NCBI GenBank assembly: GCA_947085425.1
Contig: CAMTWK010000023.1
Coordinates: 1 to 19,439, forward strand
Source: UKL13-2 sp947085425
GTDB taxonomy: Bacteria; Pseudomonadota; Gammaproteobacteria; Burkholderiales; Usitatibacteraceae
Reading direction: 5' to 3'
DNA: 19,439 nucleotides
Shown: piece by piece, positions 1 to 10,300 of the stretch
Layout of the letters: every line of letters starts with the position of its first letter
How positions within the stretch are numbered: position 1 is the first letter of the stretch
The notes under the pieces: model-generated
The model's input: the letters and a program-made list of their open reading frames with translations, nothing else
The model's database searches: none
What the model was told of the DNA's origin: nothing
Position numbers and translations under genes: made by a program

Positions 1-3000
1 GTGCCGGTACAACCCACTCCACTGATGCTGCCCACACCACCGGTTAATCCCGCCGGGTAGGTGTCGGTAAAGGCCGCACCGGTAATCGCCGCCGGATTGG
101 CCGCCGGGTTTTGTACGGTGATGTTCATGCTGGTGGTGCCTCCAACACTCATACTGGTCGCAACAATGTCTTTCACAATCGTCGGTGCCGCGGCCGTTAC
201 CGCAATACACGCACCGGACGTGCCACCACCGGAGTTGGCAATCACCGCCGTGATGTTGGTCATCGCGCTGATCTGGGTGTTGCCGTTAGTATTGGCCGCA
301 ATCGGGCAGGCCGCCGTACTTGGCGTGGCACTGTTGGTGACGTTGACGGTCAGCGTACAACTGGTCGCCGGGTTCGTAATCTGGTTGTTGGTGATGGTGA
401 TGACGTTGCTGCCCGCGGTGGCGGTGCGGGTGCCAGCACCCAAGGTGCAAGTGCCGCCCAAACCATTCGGGGTGGCGATGATCAGGCCACTCGGCAAGGT
501 GTCAGTGAAGCTGAAAGTCTGGGTCGGGTTTCCTGCCGGTTGACTGACGGTAAAGGTCATGGTCTGACTACCACCAATGGTGAGTCCGCCGGCGAAGGTC
601 TTATTCAAGGTCGGCGTGGCGGCGGTAACCGCAATGCAAGCGCCGGCGGTACCACCACCAGAATTGGCAATGGCCGCCGTCAAATTGCTGGTGCCGCTGA
701 TCTGACCGTTGCCGTTGGTATTGGCGGCATTCGGACAGGCCGCCACACTCGGCGTGGCGCTATTGGTGACATCGACGGTGATAGTACAACTGGTGGATGG
801 GTTAGTGATCTGGTTGTTAGTGATCGTAATGCCATTGGTGCCCGCCAGCGCGGTGCGCGAGCCGCCGCCAATCGAACAGGTTCCGCCCAGGCCGTTCGGC
901 GTGGCAATGACCAAACCACTAGGTAAGGAATCGGTAAAGCTGAATGTCTGCGTCGGGTTGCCAGCCGGCTGTGTGACTGTGAAAGTCATCGTCTGACTGC
1001 CGCCAACGGTGAGTCCGCCCGCAAAGGTTTTGTCGAGGCGCGGTATCGACGCGGTTGCCGCTACAGTGGTCGGATCATTGGTTGCTGCACTTTGCGTTTG
1101 GGAAAACACGTTGGTGCCCAACACAAGTGTCGTGACATTAGCTGGCAAACCCGTGGTCGTACTGTCGATGTTATCGGTCAGTACCACAGCCAGACCGGTG
1201 CCACTGCCACTAGCCTGATTGCTAAGCGTGGCAACACCGGAGACGGTGGTGCGATAACTGATTTTGACCGCGCAGTTCGCCGACAAACTAAATGCTGCCG
1301 TGAACAATGAATTGACACCAGCTCCGTTGTAACCGGCATTGGCTGTCCCGGTCGAACACGCCGCCGGTTGGTAGGCGACAACAAGCGAAGCAGGAACATA
1401 GGTTTGATTGGCCACGATGGTGTCGGTTACCTGCAAACCGGCAATCGCGTTGCCGCCGATCGGATTGTTGTAGAACACACTCCATTCGACTGTGTCGCTC
1501 ACATTTGCATTGCCCGTACCGGAACCATCCGCATCGGTAAACAAACGGACTGATTTGTAGCCGCCCACCACATTTATCGACTGGCTGGCGGCGGCTGAAT
1601 TGGTACCGGCGGTCGTGACCAAACTGCCAATGGCGAGGGTGTTGGTGTAAATGCCACTGCCATTGGTAATCGTGCTGCTGGTCGTGGCATTGTTGCTGAC
1701 ATCAACCAGAATCGTACAACCCGTGGTTGCGGGTATGGTTGCGCCGTTTGCGTAGCTGATGGTGCCGCTTCCGGCAACCGCTGTTATCGAGCCAAGGGTA
1801 CAGGTGCCGCCAATGTTTGGCGTAGTCGCAACCACCATCCCGGTTGGCAACGTGTCGCTGAAAACGCTTGTCAAAATAATTGCACTGGCGTTGGTGTTGC
1901 CCAGCGTAATCTGGAAACGCGTGGTGCCACGCACCGGAATATTGACGTTACTTCCCGCGGCAATCACCTTGGCCACTGTTGGGGCGACAAACACGTTGAC
2001 ACAAGCACTCACACCAACAGCCGTCACATTGGTGAGGCCGGCAAAATTCGCCGTGGCGTTGGTGTTGTTGGCCTGCGGGCACACACCCAAGGTCGGTGCC
2101 GCACGTGTGGTGATCGGCACAATGATGGTGCAACTTGTGCCGCTAATTTGCCGGCCAGTTACCACGATATTGGTCGCACCTGCCGTCGCCGCGACTGTAC
2201 CACCGGTACAAGTGCCCGTGACTGCGCCGCCTTGTACCATCAACCCGGCAGGCAGATTATCGGTAAAGCTGAAAGTTTGGGTCGGATTGCCCGGCGGTTG
2301 ACTGATCGTGAAAACCAGATTCGTTGTCTCACCAACAGTTAAATTGCCGCTGAACGCTTTGTTCACTGCTGGCACCGCTGCCAGCACCGTTACACAGGCA
2401 CCGGATCCGACCGGGGCGATGCCGCCACCAGCCGCAGAATCCGCAACGTCGATGGCAAGGTTGGTTATTGCTGAAAAATTTGTGTTGCCATTGGTGTTAT
2501 TTGCCTGCGGACAAGTGCCGATGGTTGGCGAACCGGCAATTGAAGTGGTTACATTGACGATGATCGTGCAAGTGCCATTGATACTGGCCCGATTGGCGGT
2601 TACGGTGCTTGATCCGGCCGTCGCCGTCACGCCGGTGCCACCGGCGCAGGTTCCACCTAGTCCATTTGGCGTTGCAATAATCAAGCCTGCTGGCAACGTA
2701 TCGGTAAAGCCAAAGACTACGGCCGCAGTGTGATTGATCGAGTAGGTGAGCGTGGTGGTTCCGCCGGCTGTCAGCGCGCCGCCAAAAACCTTTGTCAGCC
2801 TTGGCACGTTGACGGCAAGGGTATCGGACGCCGCCGCGACATTAGCCGCGTGCGAAGTAGAGGTGACGCCACCAACAGCAATGGTATTCAGGTATGCCCC
2901 CTGAACGGCGCTACGTGCATTCACCGTCACCGTGCAAGAACTGTTTATCGGAATATTGCCCGCAGAAAACGTGACAGAACCCGGAGGGCCAACAACGGTG

Positions 3001-4361
3001 CTGCGTGTACCCACACACGTGCCACCAGCGGCACCGTTGGTCGCCAACCCGGCAGAAAAAGTATCAACAAACGCGACATTGGTCGCCGCAGCTGTTGTAC
3101 TTGGGTTGGTCAACGTGATGGTCAGTAACGAATTGGTGTTGGTTGCAACCGGATTGGTTCCAAATGCCTTGGTGACAATGATCGCCGGATTGACCGTCAG
3201 CGTTGCAGTGGTGGCCACTGTATTGAGACCGCCACCCGGGTTACTAAATGCCGCCGCCGCATTGGTGTAACTACCCGGTGTGTCACCTCTGACCGTTGCG
3301 GTAAATGTACACGAGGTGGTACCGGCTGTCATTGCACCATAGGCAAGTGAAACCGTGCTGCCGGTAAACGACGGTGTGCCTGAACAACCGGCACCAGCCA
3401 CGGCCGACACGCCGGTTACGGTAACGCCTGCTGGAAATGTATCGGTAAACCGGATGCCGGCTTGGGCGGCGAAGGTAACGCCCAATTGAGCAGGCGCAAG
3501 TGCGGGGTTGGTGATGGTGAAGGTCAGCGTGGAGCTCGCACCTGCCGCGACCGCAGTGGGGGCGTATGCCTTGGTCAACAGGGTGGACGGTGGCAGGCAA
3601 TATGCAAATGCGTTCCAGCCAATAAACTGATTTGCAACAACTTGAGTCGGCCCCGCCCGAAAATCCATGGATGCAGAGCGAATATTCGCAATGTCAAAGT
3701 CACTGGTCACATTGCACGGAGCCGCGTTGTTACAAGCGTTTGGTCGGACTGCCGTGCCAACGCCGCTCGCACCACCAATTACAAAAGTATGAAATCCCGC
3801 CGTGCCGGATGTCATTGCCGTTGGCCCGCTTGCTCCATTCACCTGCACGGCGATCTCATCTTGAAATCCGACCCCTGCCGCGCCACCAGTATCAACGTCA
3901 ACGGCGACAAAACGAAGTTTGGAAATCGGCCGGTCAGACGACATATAAAATGTCGATAAAAGCGCACCCGCTGCACCAGTATTGTGCGTGTGCATCAAGC
4001 TGTTTGCGAGACCGCCTTGTGCCGCCAGGGCCGGATTGCCGTTATAGGCGGTCGCGGGCGGATTCGACGACTGGAAGGTTAGTGTGGTTGCCGCGGTACC
4101 TGCGCCGACAGCAAAGGAATTTGGACCGAAGGCGGTTGGCCAGGTTGCAAATGAAAATGTTTGTGTGGTCTCACCCCCGGCACAGGCGCTGGACTGGGCA
4201 TGGGTATTCGACGCCAACATTGCGGCTGCCACACCGACAACCAATGCCAGCATAGAATGTTTGGCATGTTTTGCAATGGGCGCGGCCATCGCCGCTTGCA
4301 GCATCTGGCAAGAACGGCGCAGCATTATCAGCACAGGCAATTTACTTTTGCCCAGGTTCAT
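1..4361 (-). CDS. Giant secreted DUF11/DUF7933-type repeat protein, 3' end outside window
   Basis: The reading frame starts at an ATG overlapping the stop of the upstream barrel gene (ATGA at 4361-4358) and stays open for 1453 codons to the window edge, so the C-terminus is missing. A long basic N-terminus leads to a hydrophobic core at residues 37-50 and a likely signal-peptidase site THA|Q near residue 55; M25 is an alternative start. Residues 57-258 form a distinct domain rich in aromatics and Gly/Ala, with no repeat character. About nine beta-sandwich repeats follow, starting near residues 261, 394, 518, 661, 791, 933, 1106, 1249 and 1392. They carry the DUF11/DUF7933 signature: a K-[AVT]-F opening, FTDTLPAGL, GGTC and SCTITV. 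Most also carry a TC...ANNTN...AC cysteine pair. Family knowledge says such modules build exported surface or matrix proteins. Being coupled to the barrel gene, it may be displayed or exported together with it (inference). Ligand and anchoring are unknown because the C-terminus is not visible. Confidence 0.9.
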   Translation of the reverse strand, partial: MNLGKSKLPVLIMLRRSCQMLQAAMAAPIAKHAKHSMLALVVGVAAAMLASNTHAQSSACAGGETTQTFSFATWPTAFGPNSFAVGAGTAATTLTFQSSNPPATAYNGNPALAAQGGLANSLMHTHNTGAAGALLSTFYMSSDRPISKLRFVAVDVDTGGAAGVGFQDEIAVQVNGASGPTAMTSGTAGFHTFVIGGASGVGTAVRPNACNNAAPCNVTSDFDIANIRSASMDFRAGPTQVVANQFIGWNAFAYCLPPSTLLTKAYAPTAVAAGASSTLTFTITNPALAPAQLGVTFAAQAGIRFTDTFPAGVTVTGVSAVAGAGCSGTPSFTGSTVSLAYGAMTAGTTSCTFTATVRGDTPGSYTNAAAAFSNPGGGLNTVATTATLTVNPAIIVTKAFGTNPVATNTNSLLTITLTNPSTTAAATNVAFVDTFSAGLATNGAAGGTCVGTRSTVVGPPGSVTFSAGNIPINSSCTVTVNARSAVQGAYLNTIAVGGVTSTSHAANVAAASDTLAVNVPRLTKVFGGALTAGGTTTLTYSINHTAAVVFGFTDTLPAGLIIATPNGLGGTCAGGTGVTATAGSSTVTANRASINGTCTIIVNVTTSIAGSPTIGTCPQANNTNGNTNFSAITNLAIDVADSAAGGGIAPVGSGACVTVLAAVPAVNKAFSGNLTVGETTNLVFTISQPPGNPTQTFSFTDNLPAGLMVQGGAVTGTCTGGTVAATAGATNIVVTGRQISGTSCTIIVPITTRAAPTLGVCPQANNTNATANFAGLTNVTAVGVSACVNVFVAPTVAKVIAAGSNVNIPVRGTTRFQITLGNTNASAIILTSVFSDTLPTGMVVATTPNIGGTCTLGSITAVAGSGTISYANGATIPATTGCTILVDVSNNATTSSTITNGSGIYTNTLAIGSLVTTAGTNSAAASQSINVVGGYKSVRLFTDADGSGTGNANVSDTVEWSVFYNNPIGGNAIAGLQVTDTIVANQTYVPASLVVAYQPAACSTGTANAGYNGAGVNSLFTAAFSLSANCAVKISYRTTVSGVATLSNQASGSGTGLAVVLTDNIDSTTTGLPANVTTLVLGTNVFSQTQSAATNDPTTVAATASIPRLDKTFAGGLTVGGSQTMTFTVTQPAGNPTQTFSFTDSLPSGLVIATPNGLGGTCSIGGGSRTALAGTNGITITNNQITNPSTSCTITVDVTNSATPSVAACPNAANTNGNGQISGTSNLTAAIANSGGGTAGACIAVTAATPTLNKTFAGGLTIGGSQTMTFTVSQPAGNPTQTFSFTDTLPSGLIIATPNGLGGTCTLGAGTRTATAGSNVITITNNQITNPATSCTLTVNVTNSATPSTAACPIAANTNGNTQISAMTNITAVIANSGGGTSGACIAVTAAAPTIVKDIVATSMSVGGTTSMNITVQNPAANPAAITGAAFTDTYPAGLTGGVGSISGVGCTG
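156..1013 (-). repeat. Two adjacent 429-bp in-frame repeat units inside the giant repeat gene
   Basis: Two consecutive 143-residue modules (1013-585 and 584-156) are nearly the same protein sequence. Both open with LT[VI]GGSQTMTFTV and share PAGNPTQTFSFTD, ATPNGLGGTC, ITITNNQITNP and ANSGGGT. Their leucine codons lie exactly 429 bp apart, and the DNA is also visibly similar. Other repeats in the gene are more diverged, so this pair looks like a recent internal duplication (inference). Confidence 0.85.
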
Positions 4362-7300
4362 TTCCGCGCACCCTCGACGGTGGCGGCATCTGACGTAGCC
4401 GTGGTAATGTTTTCGATTGACATCGGTGTTTTACCAGTCGTCGCTGTTGATTTGCTTGCAAACAGATCCTCATCAAACTTATAACGTAACCGCAAAAATA
4501 CTCCCTTATTGGTGTATTCGCCAACCGTCAGGTCCGCATCTTTGTAACCGAACCAGTTGTACCCTGCCGACACCCATAGGTTTTCCATCACCATAAAACC
4601 AAGTTCCACACCCAGGCCGTATTGTTTTGCAGCAGCTCCGCGGCTCAACAATGTTGACGCATTGAGCGATGCATCCCAACGCGGGGCAATCTCCCAAATC
4701 GCGCGGCCGGCGACAAGGTGGGTGTTATTTTTACTCGACAAACCGTTGGATTGATCATTGACCCACTTGGCCGCATACCGACCGCTAAAGGTGAATGGAC
4801 GGCGCGGCTGCCAGTTTGCATGTAATGAAATCATCTCTACCGAGCGCTTCAGAACAATCGCCGGTTGGGTGGTGTCACTTTCCGTGCGGTGCTCAACACG
4901 ACCTACCGCATTCCAAAAGTCGTTATCCGTATCACGGTAGGCCAGGCCAAACTGCAGGCGATCCTGTCTATTCTCACCGGCAGTTTGACCTTTATTGGTC
5001 AGCAGTGAAAAAGTGTTGCGCCCCAACAGCGTCCAATTGCGGTTTAACTTTGACGCCAACGCAACGGTGGAAAGAATAGAATCTTGTGTGTTTCCTTTAC
5101 GAATCTCAAAGCGTGTGGAACCCTTCCACAAGGGATTGACGGTGTATTCGAGACCAAATGTAGCCGCAGTGGATTCACCGGTTCCGGTGCCAGATAATGT
5201 ATGCACTCGCTCGAAACCGGTCTGCAGTTTGATCCCCTCGGCAATGGTCCAAGCATTCCGCAGTCCCACGGCAGCCTCTGCGTCACCGCCAGAGAGTGCA
5301 TCACGTACCCGATATTCACTGAACAGATTGCCGTCTTTCATATAGTCCGTATTCACGCCAAACACAGTTGCATTCTGACGTTGCTGACTGCTCAATCCAT
5401 ACGGTCCGGTAATGGATGATACGAATTCGTGACGTACATACAGGCGCCCCTTGTTTGGTAATTGATATTCACCACCAACCGCCAAAATTTTGCGGGCAGA
5501 GTCTTCAATATCAACTTCGGCTTCACCGTAGGCACTGAGCCCTTTCACGCCGGGGAATTCTCCTGTCAGCCGACTTCTGATCGTTGTAACCTCATTCTTA
5601 ACTTGCTGCCCCAATGATCCGCCAACTCCCGGCAATTGCGCAGCCTGAGTATCACGTGAATGCCTCATCCCCATTTCGGCGCGCAAACCGGTGGCCAGGG
5701 TACGTTCAAAGGTGAGCATTACGCCGTCACGTTTTGCATTGGTGACATTGTCCTGCGTTGCCAATAATTCCATCTTTACGCCGGTTTTATCATTGATGCG
5801 ATAACTCATTTTTCCACCGGCCTCTGTGCGACCCTTCGCCAGGGAGGCGTTCGGATTATCAAATCCAGCATCAGATTTCGCAACATACAAATTGCCTTCG
5901 AAATCTCCGTCCTTGCGTTTGAATTCAATTCGCTTTGCGTACCCGGACAATTCACCTAGCGACGCACCATCGGAATATTTCTCACGAGAAGTGCGAACAA
6001 TCTCGGCAATGATGAATGTTTTATATGCAACCCTGGCAACAGTGTTTACCGACATCATTCGGTATTGATCGAGTGGATTACGATCGTCAACAATGGATGC
6101 GCCGACCTCGACACGATCGGTCAATTTAATTTGTGCATCCGCACCCGCCACCCAGAACTCGGGTCCACCCTGATCCACCTCGTAGGTAATACGCAGGGAT
6201 TGCGGGTTGAGATTTTCATCCAATGACGCAATCGGCGCTTTGAGCAGAATTCGCCCGGTTAACAGCTCCAACTCGTAGTCGACAAAACGAAGGAGTGGCA
6301 AGGCACGCAATATCGACGAGTTGCGATTACGGTCGCGGGTCAGAATTTCCAGTTTTTCACTATTGATTAAGCCGCGACTGTTCGCCAAGCGAAATGGGCC
6401 GGAAGTCCCGTTGGCCGGGAACTCTTCAATGGCTTGTTTGGTTGAATCACGGCTGGCAAAAATATTGGCAGATATTTTTCCAGATTCGTAGTGCTGCTTA
6501 ATGCCGGTTAACGACCGGTTGTAGTTTGATAATTGCCGATTTTCAGCACCCATCGAGGTATTAAAATCCCCATACAACAAATACGATTTTTTATTATCAA
6601 CACGAAGGTACAAACGACCAGTTGATTGCGCATCAAAGCCGCGGGTGGACGAATCACCGTATACCGGATAGAACTGGTCTGGTTGGATGTCACGGAATAG
6701 TCTTTCTCTCGAATCCTTGTCGGAGTCATAAGCAACCGTCAACAAATATTCGCCTTTGACTTTACCCTTCAGAAACAGTGCCGCGCGGGCGGTGCCGTCT
6801 GACTTGTCGTTGTTCCAAGAGCGGGCAGTTCGTGTGATTTCCTTTTCAAACGCGTCCTGCTCACGCGTGGGAACCAGCGCACGGGAGTCGATTTTGCGAA
6901 GATTAATAATTCCTTCAATTAAACCAACCGCGATCATGTCACGCAGATCGGGAAGAAAGTCCAGCGGCGTATTGACACGAACGCGGCCACTTTCAACACT
7001 AATCATTGCCTGCCCTGGATCAACGGGTGGCAAAATTGAAAACTCCGCGCTACCGCCCTCGATAAATACCTGAACGCCCGGCTCCACCGGATTAACGTCA
7101 ATCACATCCAAGCGACCGAGATTAATGCTCAAGGTCACCGGCAACCGGGACGTGACCGGTGTGCCAAATTTGTCCTGCATCCTTACAACGATCACGGCCG
7201 GGGTTTTTCCATCTGCGACGGCACCGCCATTTTTACGAACGCGATCTGCCAACTCAACTTTGATTTGTGCAAGTTCGCCTGGCGCGTGCAAAGTAATTTT

Positions 7301-10300
7301 GCTCTCGCCGCGCGGATTGCCAAATTGATCTATCTGTTTGACTGCAACTTCGTTTGCACCCGGTGCCAAAGCAACACCTATGAATTCCCAAGCCTGCAAT
7401 TGTTTGCCTTCAAGCACCGCCCGCTTGCCAACCTGACTTTCCGGCACAACGGTGCCGTTGACGCTCAGGCTGAACGATGTTCCGGCCGCACCTTTGACAC
7501 GAATGGTTGATTGCGCGTACGGCAAGATGTCGCCGGTCTTGAGACCGATAAATCCAATTTCATTGGTTTGATCCGGCAAAAGTGATTCGAGCGGTATATC
7601 CGGGACCAATTGCGATTTTGTACGGAGGGGGACATTACTGGAGGCCTCCGCTTGCACTTTTTGCACGGTGGCGTGGGAATTTATCGGCTGCCCGGCGACT
7701 GCGGGGCTATTCGTCGTCTTGACGTCGCCGACCACCGGCTGCACATTGTTGCCGGGCGCAGACGTTGCTGATGTGGTCAGTGGTGTATTAATTCCACCCT
7801 GTGAAGCCAGCTGTTGTCCAACGGTTCCAGAAGCGGGCAACGCCTTTACATCCGACAGGGGGCGCAGCAGTTGGTCGGTTGAAAGTTTTTCCAGCAGCCG
7901 AACATCAATTTCAGAATTAGCGCGCGCAAGGTTTTGACGACGACTTTCAATGTCGCGCATTGTCACCGGCGCACAACTCATGACCGCAAAATTCGCCTTA
8001 TGAATTTCGCCATTCTTCAAATCAAGAAAACGGCTGTCGCCCTTGCCAAGATTTCGATTGGACATCTTTGCCAGGTTGTCAATAGCAACGCCCTCAGGCA
8101 AAGTAGTGCGATCAATTTTCAAGACATGTGAACGTGGCGAGATTCCGTAAAAACTGTACTTGCCTTCACCATCGGTGACAATGTTGGTGCCGTCCTCAAG
8201 ATACAGACGCACCCCAGGGATACCAATCTCGCCGCCGTCCGTACCCTTTTCGGCGGACTGCAAATGATCTTTATTACAATCCGCAAACACCTTGCCAACG
8301 ATATAGGCGCGATCACTAAACACACCGGCTGATACGGTCACTTTTGCGGTGGCAATATTCGATTGGCTATACAAACCGCTGGTACCAAGCCGGTATGCAG
8401 CGATCACACGGTTAATTCCGTCCCCTTGCAAAGCACCCGGCCCCACCCTGACGCGATAAGTCAACTTAATTTGTTTGCCGACTGCAATTTTACCGACGTT
8501 AAATACCAGCCGGGTACCACTGCCAATCGGATCGGCGATTGGCTTTCCTTCCACCCGCGCGCTGCCTTGAACGTAAACGAATCCCGCCGGCAAGTCATCC
8601 GTTGCAAATACATCGCTTTGCATTAATGGGTAGCCGGTTTGATTGTTGACGGTCACCTTGTAATCGGCAAACTCTCCCAATTCAACAACTGGTCGCAAGA
8701 CCTCCTTGCGAATGAATAAGCCGTTGATCAAACCGGCATCAACCGGGATATCCAAAATGACCGGTCCTGTTTCCGGACCGACTCTGAAGGCACCGCCGTA
8801 AGACCCACCAGTGGTCGGCCCGGTTGCGAGCACGTTGCGGCCGGCTGGCAGTTGATCCACTGGCACAACCGACGTCCAAGTGTAGCCGTTAGGCGGTTGC
8901 ACCAACACGCAGTAGTCTCCGGGCGCGACCAGTGGGAAATCGAATCGCCCATTTGCGCTGGTGACCACAGAACTATTTGCCGGCCCCACCACTCCGTTTT
9001 CCAGTGCCTGCACCTGTGCGAGAGTGTTGGTGCAAACACTGCCTTCGGCATTGACAATTCGCACCCTGGCACCCGCAACTGGCACATTGGTGCGGCTGTC
9101 AAAAACGACACCATTTGGATCAATCAATGTCACCGTAGTCGCAATTCTCCGACCACAACCAACAATTTCAATGGTGAATGTATCAAACGCGTTGCCTTCC
9201 AAGTTACCGTTACCGGCGGCGACCGGGGGAAGACGCACTGAAATGGAGGCGTCAAAAAATCCGGTATTGGGCCCGGTTTCAATCGCAATGAGTTCTTCCC
9301 GCTCACCATTCGGCCCCGTGATGATGATGGTGCGTCGCTCAATGACGTCTGGTATCGCATTACACGAAGGCGCATTGGCACGTATGAAAAAATCACGTCC
9401 AATGAATGTCCACAGAGTAGGACGCCTGAAGTCACCGTCAATAAATCCGCGAATAATGTCGTCCGGCAGATTGGTTGCGTTCGGATCAACCGTCGTCACG
9501 TCGTTATTTGTCAGTGTTCGGTTCGCACTTGGCAATCCCGGCGTAGCCGTTGATACACTGGAGACAGATAAAACATGGGTGGCGACGTCCCCGGTGCGCG
9601 CTGTTGAAGGTGCCGTCACCACAACCAAATAGTTCGCAAATTGACCCGGCTCCAGAACAACCGGTGTTGACGCAGGCGAACTCGATGCCGCGGGCGCCCC
9701 GGAAACGTTGCCATTGCTTGTAGACGGTGGATCGAGCAATGCATTTCCAGTCCAACCCGCTGCGCCACCGCTCAAACTTCCCGAAATCGTTTCTTGGCAA
9801 TTGCCAGTGTTTGACAGGGTGTGGCTGTAAGTGACACTTGTCCCCGGCCGCACGCGTGCGCTGTTGTTTGGCTCAAGTTTAACTTCACACTTTCTAACAA
9901 CACCTAAAAGCATGTCGTCGTCGGTATCGGCAATGCGAATGTCCAATGTAGAACGCGCAGTTTTTGCAACCCGATACGGACCGCCTGGTGCAACCCCAAC
10001 CGGCAACACCACCCGAACAACAACAATCGCACTGCCGCCAGCAACAACCGGTCCGGTATCTGGAATACCATTGTTATTGGAGTCCGCCAACGGCGCGATG
10101 CCGTTGGCACTGTGTAAGGTAATGACCGATCCCGCCGGGAAGGTCGATCCTCTCAGTGAAATATCATACGTATCGGTGACGTTACCAAGATTGGTAATCG
10201 AATTTTGAAACAACAACGTTTGCCCAGGGTCGGCGCTGGTGATGGTCTGGCCGGTCACCCGCACACCCAATGCACCCAATATACGAAACAACACCGCGTT

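Noticed and set aside
111..926. Long plus-strand frames opposite the giant repeat gene, such as 111-926, 3462-3959 and 3632-4255
   Set aside because: They are low-complexity antisense shadows of the repeats, with no family resemblance, while the minus frame is continuously coding with a signal peptide and clear modules.
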